A stretch of 23,018 bases of DNA, from assembly GCA_964569295.1 (NCBI GenBank), contig CAZMVU010000060.1, forward strand, positions 1-23,018. Reading direction: 5' to 3'. A program made the translations under genes and the position numbers. Below the pieces are notes generated by a model that saw only the letters and a list, made by a program, of their open reading frames with translations, was not told where the DNA came from and searched no databases. Each line of letters begins with the position of its first letter. The stretch's first letter is position 1. This DNA comes from CAZMVU01 sp964569295 (GTDB lineage Bacteria > Hydrogenedentota > Hydrogenedentia > Hydrogenedentales > JAGMZX01). This document shows, in pieces, positions 1 to 9,200 of the stretch.

Positions 1-38
1 GGCAGATTGGCGAAACACGTGCGCTCCCTTGCGCCATA

Positions 39-53
39 CGGCTAAAGAATTAC
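39..53. repeat. 15-bp repeat, copy 1 (IS66-like terminus)
   Basis: The sequence CGGCTAAAGAATTAC lies directly next to the stop codon of the first gene. Read on the minus strand it begins GTAATTCTTTAGC, the same as the end of the IS66 transposase fragment at 19746. IS66-family inverted repeats typically begin GTAA, so this may be the tip of an element extending leftwards out of the window. The short plus-strand frame that ends at the TAA at 43-45 reads ...RSLAPYG and does not resemble the IS66 C-terminus seen at 19754, so a complete matching element cannot be claimed. Confidence 0.5.
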
Positions 54-1622
54 CTATTTTGCAGCTTCCACGATGACATGGCGTTCTTCGCCTGCTTTAA
101 GGGAGACCTCGAGCCCTGTGTGCAACTGCCAGCCCGTGTAGGTGCGCGGCGATTCGTCACCACGGGTAACGGTGTAGACGCCTTCCGGCTCGACGGTAAA
201 CCATTCGGGCAGGGTGTTCATGCGCGGCCAGTCTTTCGTGAATCCCATGTAGACCCGGTGGCGCGGCAGGTCGAATTCGAGCACGCCGCGGTAGTCTTCC
301 TTCGTGCGTAACACGAGCACGATGCCCTCGCCTTGGTCGGCGGCGCCCAGTTCGAGGCCGGGCTGCCAGGGGCGGGCAATGGTCCCCCGGGTGTGCATGA
401 GCGCGTGCATGATCACGGTGCGCACACCGTTGGCCTGGAGCTTCATGGTACCCCAAAGGTCGCCGTTCTCGAGACGCGTCGGATGATCCACGAGGTTGTT
501 CTTCGACTCCCGGTCGACCCAGGCGAACCCTTCCGCCACGGGAACGCGGTTCAGCAAATAGATGGCGCCTTCAATGGAATCGGCGAACCCGTCGATAGAC
601 TCGCCTTCCCATTCGTGGTCCTTATAGCGTGGCTTCATGGTGTTCTTGAGGGTCGCGGCAATGTGCGGCTGGTAGGTATCGGCACCGGTGGCCATGTCAT
701 AGCAGAGGTAGCCCACGTAATTGTAGCCCCAACCATCGCTGAGGCGGCTGTCCGGTTCGCCGAGTTGGTCGTACATCATGCCGTCTTCATTGCAGCCTTT
801 GTCGAGTATCGTGTCGTACACCCGCTTCAGGCTGGCTTCGTACTGTTGGGCCCGTTCGGGACGGTGGGTCGCCTCGACGGCGTGGAGCAGTCCGAGCCCG
901 CCGATGATCTCGCAGCCGTGGTCGCGCAGGCGGGTCACGGTGAAGTCCTCGTCGGTGAGGTAGTAGTCGGCGAGGCGGTCGGCCCAGTCCAGGTATTTGG
1001 GTTCGCCGGTCATGGTGTACAGGCGTGCCAGAGCCTGGAGTTGCTCGCCGTTCACCTCGACATTGGTCGAGGGAATCTTGCCGAAGGGCGTGTCGACCTT
1101 CGCGGTGGCCCACAAATCGTCCATGATGCCGCGCATGCGATCGAACCATTCATCGCGGCCGGTAACCTCGACGATGGCGATAAGCCCGTCTTTGACATAC
1201 TCCGAGGCCTGGAACACGATCTCATCCCATTCGTGGCTTGTGTCGGGCGCACCGCGCTTGAAGTCCCACGGCACGGGAATGTTTTCGTGGACATTACACA
1301 AGGCCATTTCGCGGTGCAGGATGCTGCGTGCATGGCTGTTGAGCACATCCCGGTCAACCACATGGGCCGCCCAGATAAAGAAGGGGTAGCAATCGGCGGC
1401 CGTGTCGCGGTAGTCCCATTTCCCGCGCGCCTTGTAGAGTCCCGTCTCGGCATCGATGGTGGGCACGGCAATTTCGTGCAACCAGCGGTGGACCTTGCTG
1501 AGCGCGTGCCCGGCGATAGCCGCAGACTCTGACGCCTTATCGCGCGCATCTTCCGCACCAACCACCGATGCGGCCAGCAGCGCCGCCACGAGGACGTATG
1601 CCACTTTCCGTGTTAGAAGCAT
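54..1622 (-). CDS. Exported six-hairpin glycosidase-like protein
   Basis: The product is a 522-residue protein with an N-terminal signal peptide (residues about 1-23, hydrophobic, ending ASVVGA). Most of the chain, about 30-400, has the helical-repeat character of (alpha/alpha)6-barrel, six-hairpin glycosidases, with many W/Y/D/E-rich helices such as GKWDYRDTAADCYPFF, EVNGEQLQALARLY and SDGWGYNYVGY. The last 100 or so residues look like a beta-sandwich. I cannot assign a glycoside hydrolase family or the catalytic acids. The start is supported by a strong ribosome binding site, TAAGGAGAT, about 5 nt upstream of the ATG on the minus strand. It is a single-gene unit transcribed away from the operon on its right, and its stop codon abuts the IS66-like repeat end at position 53. 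It probably acts on glycans in the periplasm or outside the cell. Confidence 0.75.
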   Translation of the reverse strand: MLLTRKVAYVLVAALLAASVVGAEDARDKASESAAIAGHALSKVHRWLHEIAVPTIDAETGLYKARGKWDYRDTAADCYPFFIWAAHVVDRDVLNSHARSILHREMALCNVHENIPVPWDFKRGAPDTSHEWDEIVFQASEYVKDGLIAIVEVTGRDEWFDRMRGIMDDLWATAKVDTPFGKIPSTNVEVNGEQLQALARLYTMTGEPKYLDWADRLADYYLTDEDFTVTRLRDHGCEIIGGLGLLHAVEATHRPERAQQYEASLKRVYDTILDKGCNEDGMMYDQLGEPDSRLSDGWGYNYVGYLCYDMATGADTYQPHIAATLKNTMKPRYKDHEWEGESIDGFADSIEGAIYLLNRVPVAEGFAWVDRESKNNLVDHPTRLENGDLWGTMKLQANGVRTVIMHALMHTRGTIARPWQPGLELGAADQGEGIVLVLRTKEDYRGVLEFDLPRHRVYMGFTKDWPRMNTLPEWFTVEPEGVYTVTRGDESPRTYTGWQLHTGLEVSLKAGEERHVIVEAAK

Positions 1623-2009
1623 CTTCTGATCTCCTTATCTTCTTTCGACGCCGTGTGCCCTGTATTCCTTATGCTGCCCATTACTATACAACCCAAGGTG
1701 CGCCGGGTACCAGCGCTGTGCTTTGTCCGTTGAATTGGCGGGAACCCCGTGCCATGATGGCCGTGTGTTGAGTGCGTGGCGTATTGGCGGGGAACGGCCG
1801 CAGGCGTTCGCGGTGCTGCGGGAGCCCTCGAAAGAACCACGCGAGATGGACGCGCTGATCACCGGGCTCGACACCTACGCACAGCGGCTCGGGTCTTTTG
1901 ATAGTGCGCAGGAAGCGCACCTCGAGGCGCTCAAGCAGAAACACCGTGGACTGCTCCCGGCGTATCAGCCGCTGTAAACGCATATGCAAGGACAGGGAGA
2001 AGCCTCGGA
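1623..2009. other. Intergenic region between divergent genes
   Basis: This 387 bp gap separates the minus-strand glycosidase-like gene from the plus-strand operon and should hold both promoters. For the leftward gene a possible -10 box (TATAGT on the minus strand, 1683-1688) is visible, without a good -35. For the operon I find no convincing promoter, only the ribosome binding site at 1994-2000. The right half holds a short fragment described separately. No RNA gene was recognised. Confidence 0.5.
1843..1977 (+). pseudogene. Possible HsdS C-terminal remnant
   Basis: This short open frame ends in TAA at 1975-1977. Its last 45 residues read as a coiled coil, with LITGLDTYAQRLGSFDSA followed by HLEALKQKHRGLL. 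That resembles the conserved C-terminal helix of type I restriction specificity subunits, which typically end in a motif like LKxxKxGLLQxLF. There is no good start: the frame opens only at a TTG near 1723, with no ribosome binding site, and no other restriction gene is present. I read it as a decayed fragment. It could equally be a small unrelated protein or a chance frame in GC-rich DNA. Confidence 0.3.
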
Positions 2010-3011
2010 ATGAAGTATCGCAAGCTCGGGAAATCGGGACTGGACGCCTCGGTGGTGGGCATGGGCACGTGGGTCACGGGCGGCGGGTCCGTGTGGGGTG
2101 AGGAGCCGGACGACCGGGAATCCATCAACGCGATCCACGCCGCCATCGACCATGGTGTGAACCTTATCGACACCGCCCCGCTCTATGGCTTCGGCCGCAG
2201 CGAGCAGGTCGTCGGCAAGGCGGTCCAGGGCAGGCGCGACAAGGTGCTCCTCGCGACCAAATGCGGCCTGTGGATCGACGACGACCGGGGCTCGTACTTC
2301 ACCGAGTTCGACGGGGTGCCCGTCTACCGCAGCCTGCGGCCGGACACCATCCAGGAGGAGGTCGAGCAGAGCCTGCGCCGCCTGAAGACGGACGTCATCG
2401 ACCTTTACCAGACCCACTGGCCCGCCGTCGAGCCGGACAAGACCCCCATCGAAGACACCATGGCCTGCCTCATGAAGCTGAAAGACGCGGGGAAAATTCG
2501 CGCGATCGGTGTGTCGAATGTGTCGCTCGAAGAACTGCAAGCGAACGACGAGGCCGGGGAGCTATCGAGCAACCAGTTCCGCTATAGCATGCTCTTCCGC
2601 GATCCGGAGGCCGACATTCTGCCCTATTGCGCCACGCACAACGTCGCCACGCTGACCTACATGTCCCTCGAGCAGGGCCTGCTCACGGGCAAGGTGGGTA
2701 TGGACCGGGAGTTCGGCGCGGGCGAGTGGCGCAGCAACGAAGACTGGAACCCGTGGTTCAAACTCGAGAACCGGCCCAAAGTGCTCGACATGCTCGCCGG
2801 CTGGGCAGACCTCACGGACAAGTACGGATGCAGCCTGGCGCAGTTGGCCATCGCATGGACGGCGGCGCAACCGGGCGTAACCCATGTGCTCTGCGGCGCG
2901 CGCAACACGGAACAAATGACCCAGAATGCGGCGGCGGCGGACCTCGAGATCGAGGAGGCCGATATCGCGCGCATCCGCCAGGACGTCGTGAACCTCGGCG
3001 AACCGCAGTAG
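2010..3011 (+). CDS. Aldo/keto reductase
   Basis: This is a 333-residue NAD(P)H-dependent oxidoreductase of the aldo/keto reductase superfamily, of normal length. The TIM-barrel signatures are intact: GMGTW near residue 17, the catalytic tetrad D54, Y59 (DTAPLYGFG), K84 (LATKCG) and H136 (LYQTHWP), then IGVSNVS and the C-terminal cofactor-binding GARN segment. It has no signal peptide, so it is cytoplasmic. The start has a ribosome binding site AGGGAGA at 1994-2000, 9 nt upstream. It is the first gene of a plus-strand operon; the next start is 9 bp downstream. It most resembles the YajO/IolS-type sugar or aldehyde reductases. Its place ahead of extracytoplasmic haem proteins suggests it reduces or interconverts a carbonyl compound, perhaps a sugar, handled by the same pathway. 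The substrate is not identifiable. Confidence 0.9.
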   Translation: MKYRKLGKSGLDASVVGMGTWVTGGGSVWGEEPDDRESINAIHAAIDHGVNLIDTAPLYGFGRSEQVVGKAVQGRRDKVLLATKCGLWIDDDRGSYFTEFDGVPVYRSLRPDTIQEEVEQSLRRLKTDVIDLYQTHWPAVEPDKTPIEDTMACLMKLKDAGKIRAIGVSNVSLEELQANDEAGELSSNQFRYSMLFRDPEADILPYCATHNVATLTYMSLEQGLLTGKVGMDREFGAGEWRSNEDWNPWFKLENRPKVLDMLAGWADLTDKYGCSLAQLAIAWTAAQPGVTHVLCGARNTEQMTQNAAAADLEIEEADIARIRQDVVNLGEPQ

Positions 3012-3020
3012 GGAGTGAAG

Positions 3021-6000
3021 ATGGCACGGCACGCCGGGCGGCTGACAGGAAGCGCGGCAGCGCTGTGTCTGCTGGTGTGTATGCACGCTACCGCAACACC
3101 GGACCCCGCCGCCGTGCGCCTGGCCATCGACGACCTGACGCAGTCGTTTCCGGAGCAGTACACGCGCGGCGCCGAGTACCTGGCGCGCCTCGACGCCATC
3201 GCCCCGGGGGATGAGACCGCCCTCGAACAACTCGCGCGGGAGGCACTGCTCGCCAATCCGCTGCTCGATTTCGGCCGCCTGCTGTTCATCAAGCGAAAAG
3301 CGGACAAGCTCGGCCTGCCGCAGAACTGGGAGAGCAACTCGAGCCTGCCCATGAGCGGCTTCGACAACGCGATCATGACGCTGTCGCCGGCGGCGCTGGA
3401 CGATCCGCCGGCCACCGTGTACCGGCCCGATGCGGATGTCTTCGTGGGCGATGTGGACCTCGACTTCGATGGTCGCCGCATACTCTTCTCGATGCCCGGC
3501 GACAATGGCCGCTGGCAGCTCTTCGAGATGCAGACGGACGGCGCCGGCCTCACGCAACTGCCGCTCATCCACGCGCCGGACATCGACAACTACGACGCCT
3601 GTTACCTGCCCAACGGCGACATTGTCTTCTGCTCGACAGCGCCGTTTGTCGGCGTGCCCTGCGTGACCGGGTCGTCGCACGTGTGCAACCTCTACTACTT
3701 CACACGGGACACCGGCGGCATCCGGCGGCTGACCTTCGAGCAGGACCACAACTGGTGCCCCACGGTGCTGCCCAACGGGCGGGTGCTGTATCTGCGCTGG
3801 GAGTACTCGGACATCCCCCACTTCGTTTCGCGCATCCTCTTCCACATGAACCCGGACGGCACCGGCCAGATGGAGTATTACGGGAGCAACTCGTATTGGC
3901 CGAACGCACTGTTCTACGCACGGCCCCTGCCCGGCAGCTCGACGTCGTTCGTGGCGATTGTCGGCGGCCACCACGGCGTGCCGCGCATGGGCGAGCTGGT
4001 GGTCTTCGATACGGAGCGCGGGCGGCACGAGGCCGCGGGCGTGGTGCAGCGCATCCCGGGGCGCGGTGAGCCCGTCGCGCCGATCATCCGTGACAATCTC
4101 GTGGACGATTCGTGGCCCAAGTTCCTGCACCCGTACCCGCTGAGCGACAAGTATTTTCTGGTGTCCGCAAAGCCCACGCCCGAATCGCTGTGGGGCATCT
4201 ACCTTGTGGATGTGTTCGACAACATGACGCTGCTGCGCGAGGAGCGGGGCTATGCCTTGCTCGAGCCCATCCCCGTGCAACCCATCCCACGCCCGCCGGT
4301 GATCCCGGCCAAAGTCGACCCGAAGGCCGAAGAGGCGACGATGTACGTGGCCGATGTCTATGTGGGGCCGGGGCTCGAGGGGGTGAAGCGCGGCACGGTG
4401 ACGGCGCTGCGCCTGTTCACCTACCACTTCGCCTACCACGGCATGGGCGGCCAGATTAACCGGGTCGGCCTCGACGGCCCGTGGGATATCAAGCGCGTGC
4501 TGGGCACGGTGCCGGTCGAGCCGGATGGCTCGGCCCTGTTCACCGTGCCGGCAAACATGCCCATCTCGATGCAGCCCCTCGACGAGGACGGTCAGGCACT
4601 CCAGCTCATGCGAAGCTGGGCAACGGCCATGCCGGGCGAGGTGCTGTCGTGCGTGGGTTGCCACGAGCAACAGAGCACCACACCGCCAAGCCGCAGTACC
4701 CGGGCGGCACAACGTGCGCCGTCGGAAATAACACCCTGGCACGGCCCCGCGCGCGGGTTCTCATTCCAGCGAGAGGTGCAGCCGGTGCTCGACCGGAATT
4801 GCGTCTCGTGCCACCGTGATGCCCCGGACGCCCCCGCACCGTGCCTTGTGGACGCGGAACCGGTGCATCCGCCCGCGCCGGAGGGCGCCTACCGTAACGG
4901 CACGCGCTTCTCGCCGGCCTACCTCGCCTTGCGGCGTTATGTGCGCACGCACACCATCGAGAGCGACCTGCACGTGCTCGCGCCCTACGAGTTTCACGCG
5001 AGTACGACGCGCCTGGTCCGTATGCTGCGCGATGGACACAAAGACGTCACCCTGTCCGTCGAGGATTGGGACCGGCTGATTACGTGGATTGATCTCGGGG
5101 CACCGGCCCACGGCACCTGGCATGAGAACGTGGGCATGGACAAGGTCGCACATCAGCGGGACCGGCGCATGGCCACCATGGCGCAACACGCCGCCGGACG
5201 CGATGAGGATCCCGAGGCCATTGCGAATGCTTATGTGGCGAGAGAAGCAAAGACGAATAAGGCCACCGGGGGAAACTTCTTTTTGGGAAAAAAGAAGTTT
5301 CCCCCGGACCCCCTTCAAGAAAAACCGTTATGGGAACGCACTCCGGGTACTGCTTCGGAAACCGGGCAAGTCGTCGCTGAAAAACGCACCATCATGCTAC
5401 GCGATGGTATCGAGATGGTGTTTGTTCCCATCCCGCCGGGGACGGTGCAGACCGGCGGAAAGACCGTGTCGGCCGCGGCACCGTTCTGGATGTCGGCGAC
5501 GGAGGTGACGAACGCGCAGTATGCCTGCTTCGATCCGCAACATGACAGCCGGCTCGAGCATGGCGACTTCCTCCAGTTCAGTGTCGAGGAGCGCGGGTAT
5601 CCGCTGAACGCGCCGGACCAGCCGGTGGTGCGCGTCACGCAACAGGAAGCCCGGGCCTTCTGCGCATGGCTGACCACGCAACACGATGCGGCCTTCGCGC
5701 TGCCCACGGAAACGCAGTGGGTCTATGCGCGCGCGGCGTTCAACGCCTGTCCGGAGCCCGCGGAGAACCTGGCGGACAGCTCGCTGTACACGGTGGACTC
5801 CTTCGATCCGTGGCGACTGCCGCACGGTGCGATACATCCGTGGCGTCCGGCGGACAAGAATACAGACGACGGCTACCGCGTGTCCGCGCCGGTTGCGAGC
5901 TTCCCACCCAATGCGCGCGGCCTCCACGACATGGTGGGCAATGTGTCCGAGTGGGTTGCGGCAGACCTCGAGGAAGAAACCGCGATAGCCTGCGGCGGCT

Positions 6001-6221
6001 CCTGGTACGACCGGCGGTGTGAAGCCGGCCCCGATGCGCGCAAACACTATAAGCCGTGGCAGCCGGTGTTCGACGTCGGGTTCCGCGTCGTGCTTGCAGC
6101 CGTACCCGGCGCGGCAAAGGTCGAGCAAACAAAGGGACTGTCCTCGCGAGTCCGCGAGCAGGGACTGTCCCTTTCTTTGCTCGCCAATCCCGCGTCTACT
6201 TTTGAGGGAGACATGCCATGA
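3021..6221 (+). CDS. HzsA-like propeller/di-haem/FGE-fold fusion, paralogue 1
   Basis: This 1066-residue exported protein (signal peptide about 1-26) has three parts. Residues about 30-530 form a PD40-type beta-propeller with a middle region like that of hydrazine synthase alpha-subunit-related proteins (WDIKRVLGTVPVEPDGSALF is typical). A cytochrome part carries two haem c motifs, CVGCH at 544-548 and CVSCH at 594-598. From about residue 790 the C-terminus is a formylglycine-generating-enzyme/sulfatase-modifying-factor fold (WMSATEVTNAQYACF, LPTETQWVYARA, GLHDMVGNVSEW, CGGSWYDR). The usual active-site cysteine pair after GGSW is absent. A palindromic repeat is translated within the linker (residues about 749-763) and another forms the C-terminal tail. 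The stop overlaps the next start as ATGA. I prefer the ATG at 3021 (GGGAG 5 nt upstream) over the GTG at 3015, which overlaps that site. It probably acts in the periplasm or on the cell surface; the reaction is unknown. Confidence 0.8.
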   Translation: MARHAGRLTGSAAALCLLVCMHATATPDPAAVRLAIDDLTQSFPEQYTRGAEYLARLDAIAPGDETALEQLAREALLANPLLDFGRLLFIKRKADKLGLPQNWESNSSLPMSGFDNAIMTLSPAALDDPPATVYRPDADVFVGDVDLDFDGRRILFSMPGDNGRWQLFEMQTDGAGLTQLPLIHAPDIDNYDACYLPNGDIVFCSTAPFVGVPCVTGSSHVCNLYYFTRDTGGIRRLTFEQDHNWCPTVLPNGRVLYLRWEYSDIPHFVSRILFHMNPDGTGQMEYYGSNSYWPNALFYARPLPGSSTSFVAIVGGHHGVPRMGELVVFDTERGRHEAAGVVQRIPGRGEPVAPIIRDNLVDDSWPKFLHPYPLSDKYFLVSAKPTPESLWGIYLVDVFDNMTLLREERGYALLEPIPVQPIPRPPVIPAKVDPKAEEATMYVADVYVGPGLEGVKRGTVTALRLFTYHFAYHGMGGQINRVGLDGPWDIKRVLGTVPVEPDGSALFTVPANMPISMQPLDEDGQALQLMRSWATAMPGEVLSCVGCHEQQSTTPPSRSTRAAQRAPSEITPWHGPARGFSFQREVQPVLDRNCVSCHRDAPDAPAPCLVDAEPVHPPAPEGAYRNGTRFSPAYLALRRYVRTHTIESDLHVLAPYEFHASTTRLVRMLRDGHKDVTLSVEDWDRLITWIDLGAPAHGTWHENVGMDKVAHQRDRRMATMAQHAAGRDEDPEAIANAYVAREAKTNKATGGNFFLGKKKFPPDPLQEKPLWERTPGTASETGQVVAEKRTIMLRDGIEMVFVPIPPGTVQTGGKTVSAAAPFWMSATEVTNAQYACFDPQHDSRLEHGDFLQFSVEERGYPLNAPDQPVVRVTQQEARAFCAWLTTQHDAAFALPTETQWVYARAAFNACPEPAENLADSSLYTVDSFDPWRLPHGAIHPWRPADKNTDDGYRVSAPVASFPPNARGLHDMVGNVSEWVAADLEEETAIACGGSWYDRRCEAGPDARKHYKPWQPVFDVGFRVVLAAVPGAAKVEQTKGLSSRVREQGLSLSLLANPASTFEGDMP
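5266..5307. repeat. Perfect 19-bp palindrome inside a coding region
   Basis: The two arms, 5266-5284 and 5289-5307, are exact reverse complements of 19 bases separated by a 4-base loop (GGGA). The left arm runs CCGGGGGAAACTTC followed by five T. A C-rich stretch (ACCCCCTTCAAG) follows directly. The reading frame stays open through it and encodes GGNFFLGKKKFPPD, in the linker between the cytochrome part and the FGE-like domain. The tandem paralogue lacks it, which points to insertion. Its form is that of a dispersed palindromic element tolerated in frame, as described for Rickettsia palindromic elements. Confidence 0.85.
6123..6182. repeat. Long REP-like hairpin at gene end
   Basis: The stretch begins GAGCAAACAAAGGGACTGTCC and ends GGGACTGTCCCTTTCTTTGCTC. 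The outer arms pair over about 20 positions with mismatches at 6130/6175 and 6139/6166. An inner CTCGCG/CGCGAG stem closes on a 4-base loop. It lies within the last 35 codons of the first giant gene, ends 35 bp before the next start codon, and supplies the low-complexity tail after the FGE-like domain. The AAAGGGAC...GTCCCTTT form is like dispersed REP palindromes. It could also act as an RNA-processing or stability element between two operon genes. Confidence 0.8.
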
Positions 6222-9200
6222 GCCTCAGGCGGATACTTGCATCCCTGCTCATTGCGGCCACGCTTCCCGCCTGGGGCGACGACGCGTTTACCCCGGGCGA
6301 CTCCTGGGCGGAATCCATGGCCGCCGCACGTGCGGCCTGCCTGGCCCAGCAAGCGGAGACATCCTTCGAACCCTACCGCAGCGAGACCGTGCGCGGCGGC
6401 GATGAGCCCGTGCACATCGAATGCGATGTCACGGGCCTCGAGACGCTCACGCTCGAGGCAACTGCCGGCCCGGACAACTACGACTATGACCAGGCCATCT
6501 GGGGCGAACCGGAACTGGTAAAGGCGGATGGAAAGCGCGTGGCGCTCACGATCCTGAAGCCGGAATCGGTCAGCGTGGGCTGGGGCAATCTGCGCACGGA
6601 CAAGAACCACCAGGACAAGCCGCTCCGCATCGGTTCGCGCACCTTCGAGCGCGGCTTCTGGGCGCATGCGCCGAGCCGGCTGGCGTTCAACCTCGGCGGT
6701 CAATTCGTGCGCTTCGAGGCGTGGGCCGGCATCGACACCGCCGCCGGCAAGAACGGCAGCGCCGAGTTCATCGTCGATGCGGGCGAGAACATCGCGGGCC
6801 TTGTGTGGCAGCAACTGGCGGAGGCCTTCCCCGAGGAGTGCGCGCGGTTCGAGTCGGCCGTGGGGCATGGCGCGCACCTGCGCTGGTTCACGGCACGCAG
6901 CGGCACGGCGATTGTCCGGCGCGAGTTGCGGCGCACCATGAAAAACCTCGGCGATTACGATGCGCCACTGCGCACACGCTACAAAGCACTCGTGGCCGCG
7001 GGACGCGATGCCCCGGAAACCGATTGGCTGGAAACCTTCGCCCGGGCGGAACAGAAACACGAGGAATTCACGCGCTACCAGGAACAGTTTGAACGGTTCG
7101 ATCTAGCCGCGCTTCGCCTCGCCATAGAAGATCTCGGCGCGTCGTTCCCCGAGGCGTATCCCGCGCCCGCCTACCTGGCACGGCTCGACGCCATCGCGCC
7201 AAATATGACGGCACTGCGCGAGGGCCTCGCGAAGGGTGACCCCGACGCCGTGGCGCGGTCGCAGGCCCTGCTCTCGTTGCGGCGCGAGGCGCTCATGGCG
7301 AACCCACTCCTCGACTTCAGCGGCCTGCTGCTCGTTCGACGGCATGAGGACAGTCCCCAGCTCGGCCTCCCCGCGAACTGGCAGGGCAACTGCTCGCTGC
7401 CCGCGGGCGGCCAGGTGAACGACCTCGCCGTCCTCTCCCCCATCACGCCGGACGGCATGATCGAAACCCTGTACCGCCCGGAGACACCCCGCTTCGTGGG
7501 CGATGTGGACCTCCACTTCGATGCGGACCGCCTGCTCTTCTCGATGCCGGACGACCGCGGCCGCTTCCAGATTTGGGAGATCGGCATCGACGGAACCGGC
7601 CTGCGCCAGGTCACTCTCGGCGAAGAGCATGATGTCGACAATTACGACGCCTGCTACCTGCCCAACGGCGACATCATCTACGGATCGACCGCGTGCTATG
7701 TCGGCATTCCGTGCGTATTTGGCGGGGACGCCGTGGCGAACCTGCACCGCATAAACCCCGACGGCACGGAAGACCGGCAACTCTGCTTCGACCAGGACCA
7801 CAACTGGTGCCCCACCATGTTGAATAACGGCCGCGTGCTCTACCTGCGCTGGGAATACACGGACCTGCCCCACTCGAACTCGCGCATCCTCTTCCACATG
7901 AACCCCGACGGCACAAACCAGGCGGAGTACATGCACAGCAACTCCTACTGGCCGAACGGCGTGTTCTTTGCCCGCGCCATCCCCGAGCACCCGACCAAGG
8001 TGGTGGGCATTGTGACCGGCCACCACGGCGTGCGGCGCATGGGCGAGCTCGTCGTGTTCGACCCTGCCCTTGGCCGCCACGAAAACACCGGCGTGGTGCA
8101 GCGCATCCCCGGCCGCGGCGAGCCGGTCGAGCCGATCATCCGGGATCAACTCGTGGACGATTCGTGGCCGAAGTTCCTGCACCCCTATCCGCTGAGCGAG
8201 AAGTATTTCCTCGTCTCGTGCAAGCCCACGCCCGATGCCCACTGGGGCATCTACCTGGTGGACACGTTCGACAATATGCTGCTGCTGCGCGAAGAGCCGG
8301 GCCACGTGTTGTTCGAGCCTGTTCCCATCCGCAAGACCTTCCGGCCGCCGCAGATTCCCGACAAGACCAACCCCAGCGAGAAGGAGGGCCTCGTCTACAT
8401 GGCCGACGTGTACAGCGGCCCCGGGCTCGAAGGCATACCGCGCGGTGAAGTAAAGGACCTGCGCGTGTTCACCTACACCTTCTCCCACCGCGGCATGGGC
8501 GGCCTGCTCGGGACCATTGGCATGGACGGCCCGTGGGACATCAAGCGTGTGCTGGGCACGGTGCCCGTCGAGCCGGATGGTTCCGCTTTGTTCCAGGTGC
8601 CGGCGAATACCCCCATCGCCGTGCACCCGCTCGATGACGAAGGCAAGGCGTTGCAGCGCATGCGAAGCTGGTTTACCGCGATGCCCGGCGAGGTGCTGTC
8701 GTGCGTGGGCTGCCACGAGAAACAAAGCATGCTGCCACCATCGCAGGAGAACCGCGCCGCACGCCGGGCACCCTCGGAGATCACGCCGTGGTATGGCCCA
8801 CCGCGCGGCTTCAGTTTCGCGCGCGAGGTGCAGCCCGTGCTCGACCGGCACTGCACCGGCTGCCACAACGGCGCCACCCCGCCCGACCTGCGCGGCGATG
8901 CCCAAATAACGGATTGGAACTCGCAGATATCCGGCCATGCCTCGCCCGAGGTGGGCGGCAAGTTTTCCGTGGCCTACGCCGAGCTGCACCGCTACGTGCG
9001 CCGGCCGGGAATCGAAAGCGACAACCACCTGCTCACGCCCATGGAGTACCACGCCAACACAACGGAACTCGTGCAAATCCTCGACAAGGGCCACTATGGC
9101 GTGGCGCTCGATGAGGAAGCATGGGACCGGATCATCACCTGGATCGACCTCAACGCGCCCTACCATGGCGCGTGGACGGAAATCCTCGGCGAACGGCGGG

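Noticed and set aside
1..45. C-terminus of an IS66 transposase at the left edge
   Set aside because: The 15-bp end repeat matches, but the 14 codons before the TAA do not resemble the IS66 C-terminus seen at 19754, so no gene is called.
333..1532. Plus-strand open frame of 399 codons opposite the first gene
   Set aside because: It is antisense to the signal-peptide-bearing glycosidase-like gene, has no ribosome binding site, and shows no recognisable domain.
2562..4742. Long minus-strand open frame opposite the first giant gene
   Set aside because: It lies antisense to a gene with clear domains and its translation is Arg/His/Val-rich low-complexity text with no motif. Such frames are common shadows in GC-rich coding DNA. 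The same applies to 7103-9865, 10227-12062, 13607-16291 and 17695-18741.
5288..5294. A AAA AAG heptamer in the correct phase for -1 frameshifting
   Set aside because: It arises from the A-run of the palindrome arm. There is no suitable downstream structure, the shifted frame ends quickly, and the zero frame continues into a complete FGE-like domain.
5266..5307. Palindrome as an intrinsic terminator
   Set aside because: It has a stem and T/A runs, but it lies in the middle of an open, conserved reading frame and the T-run is in the stem, not after it.
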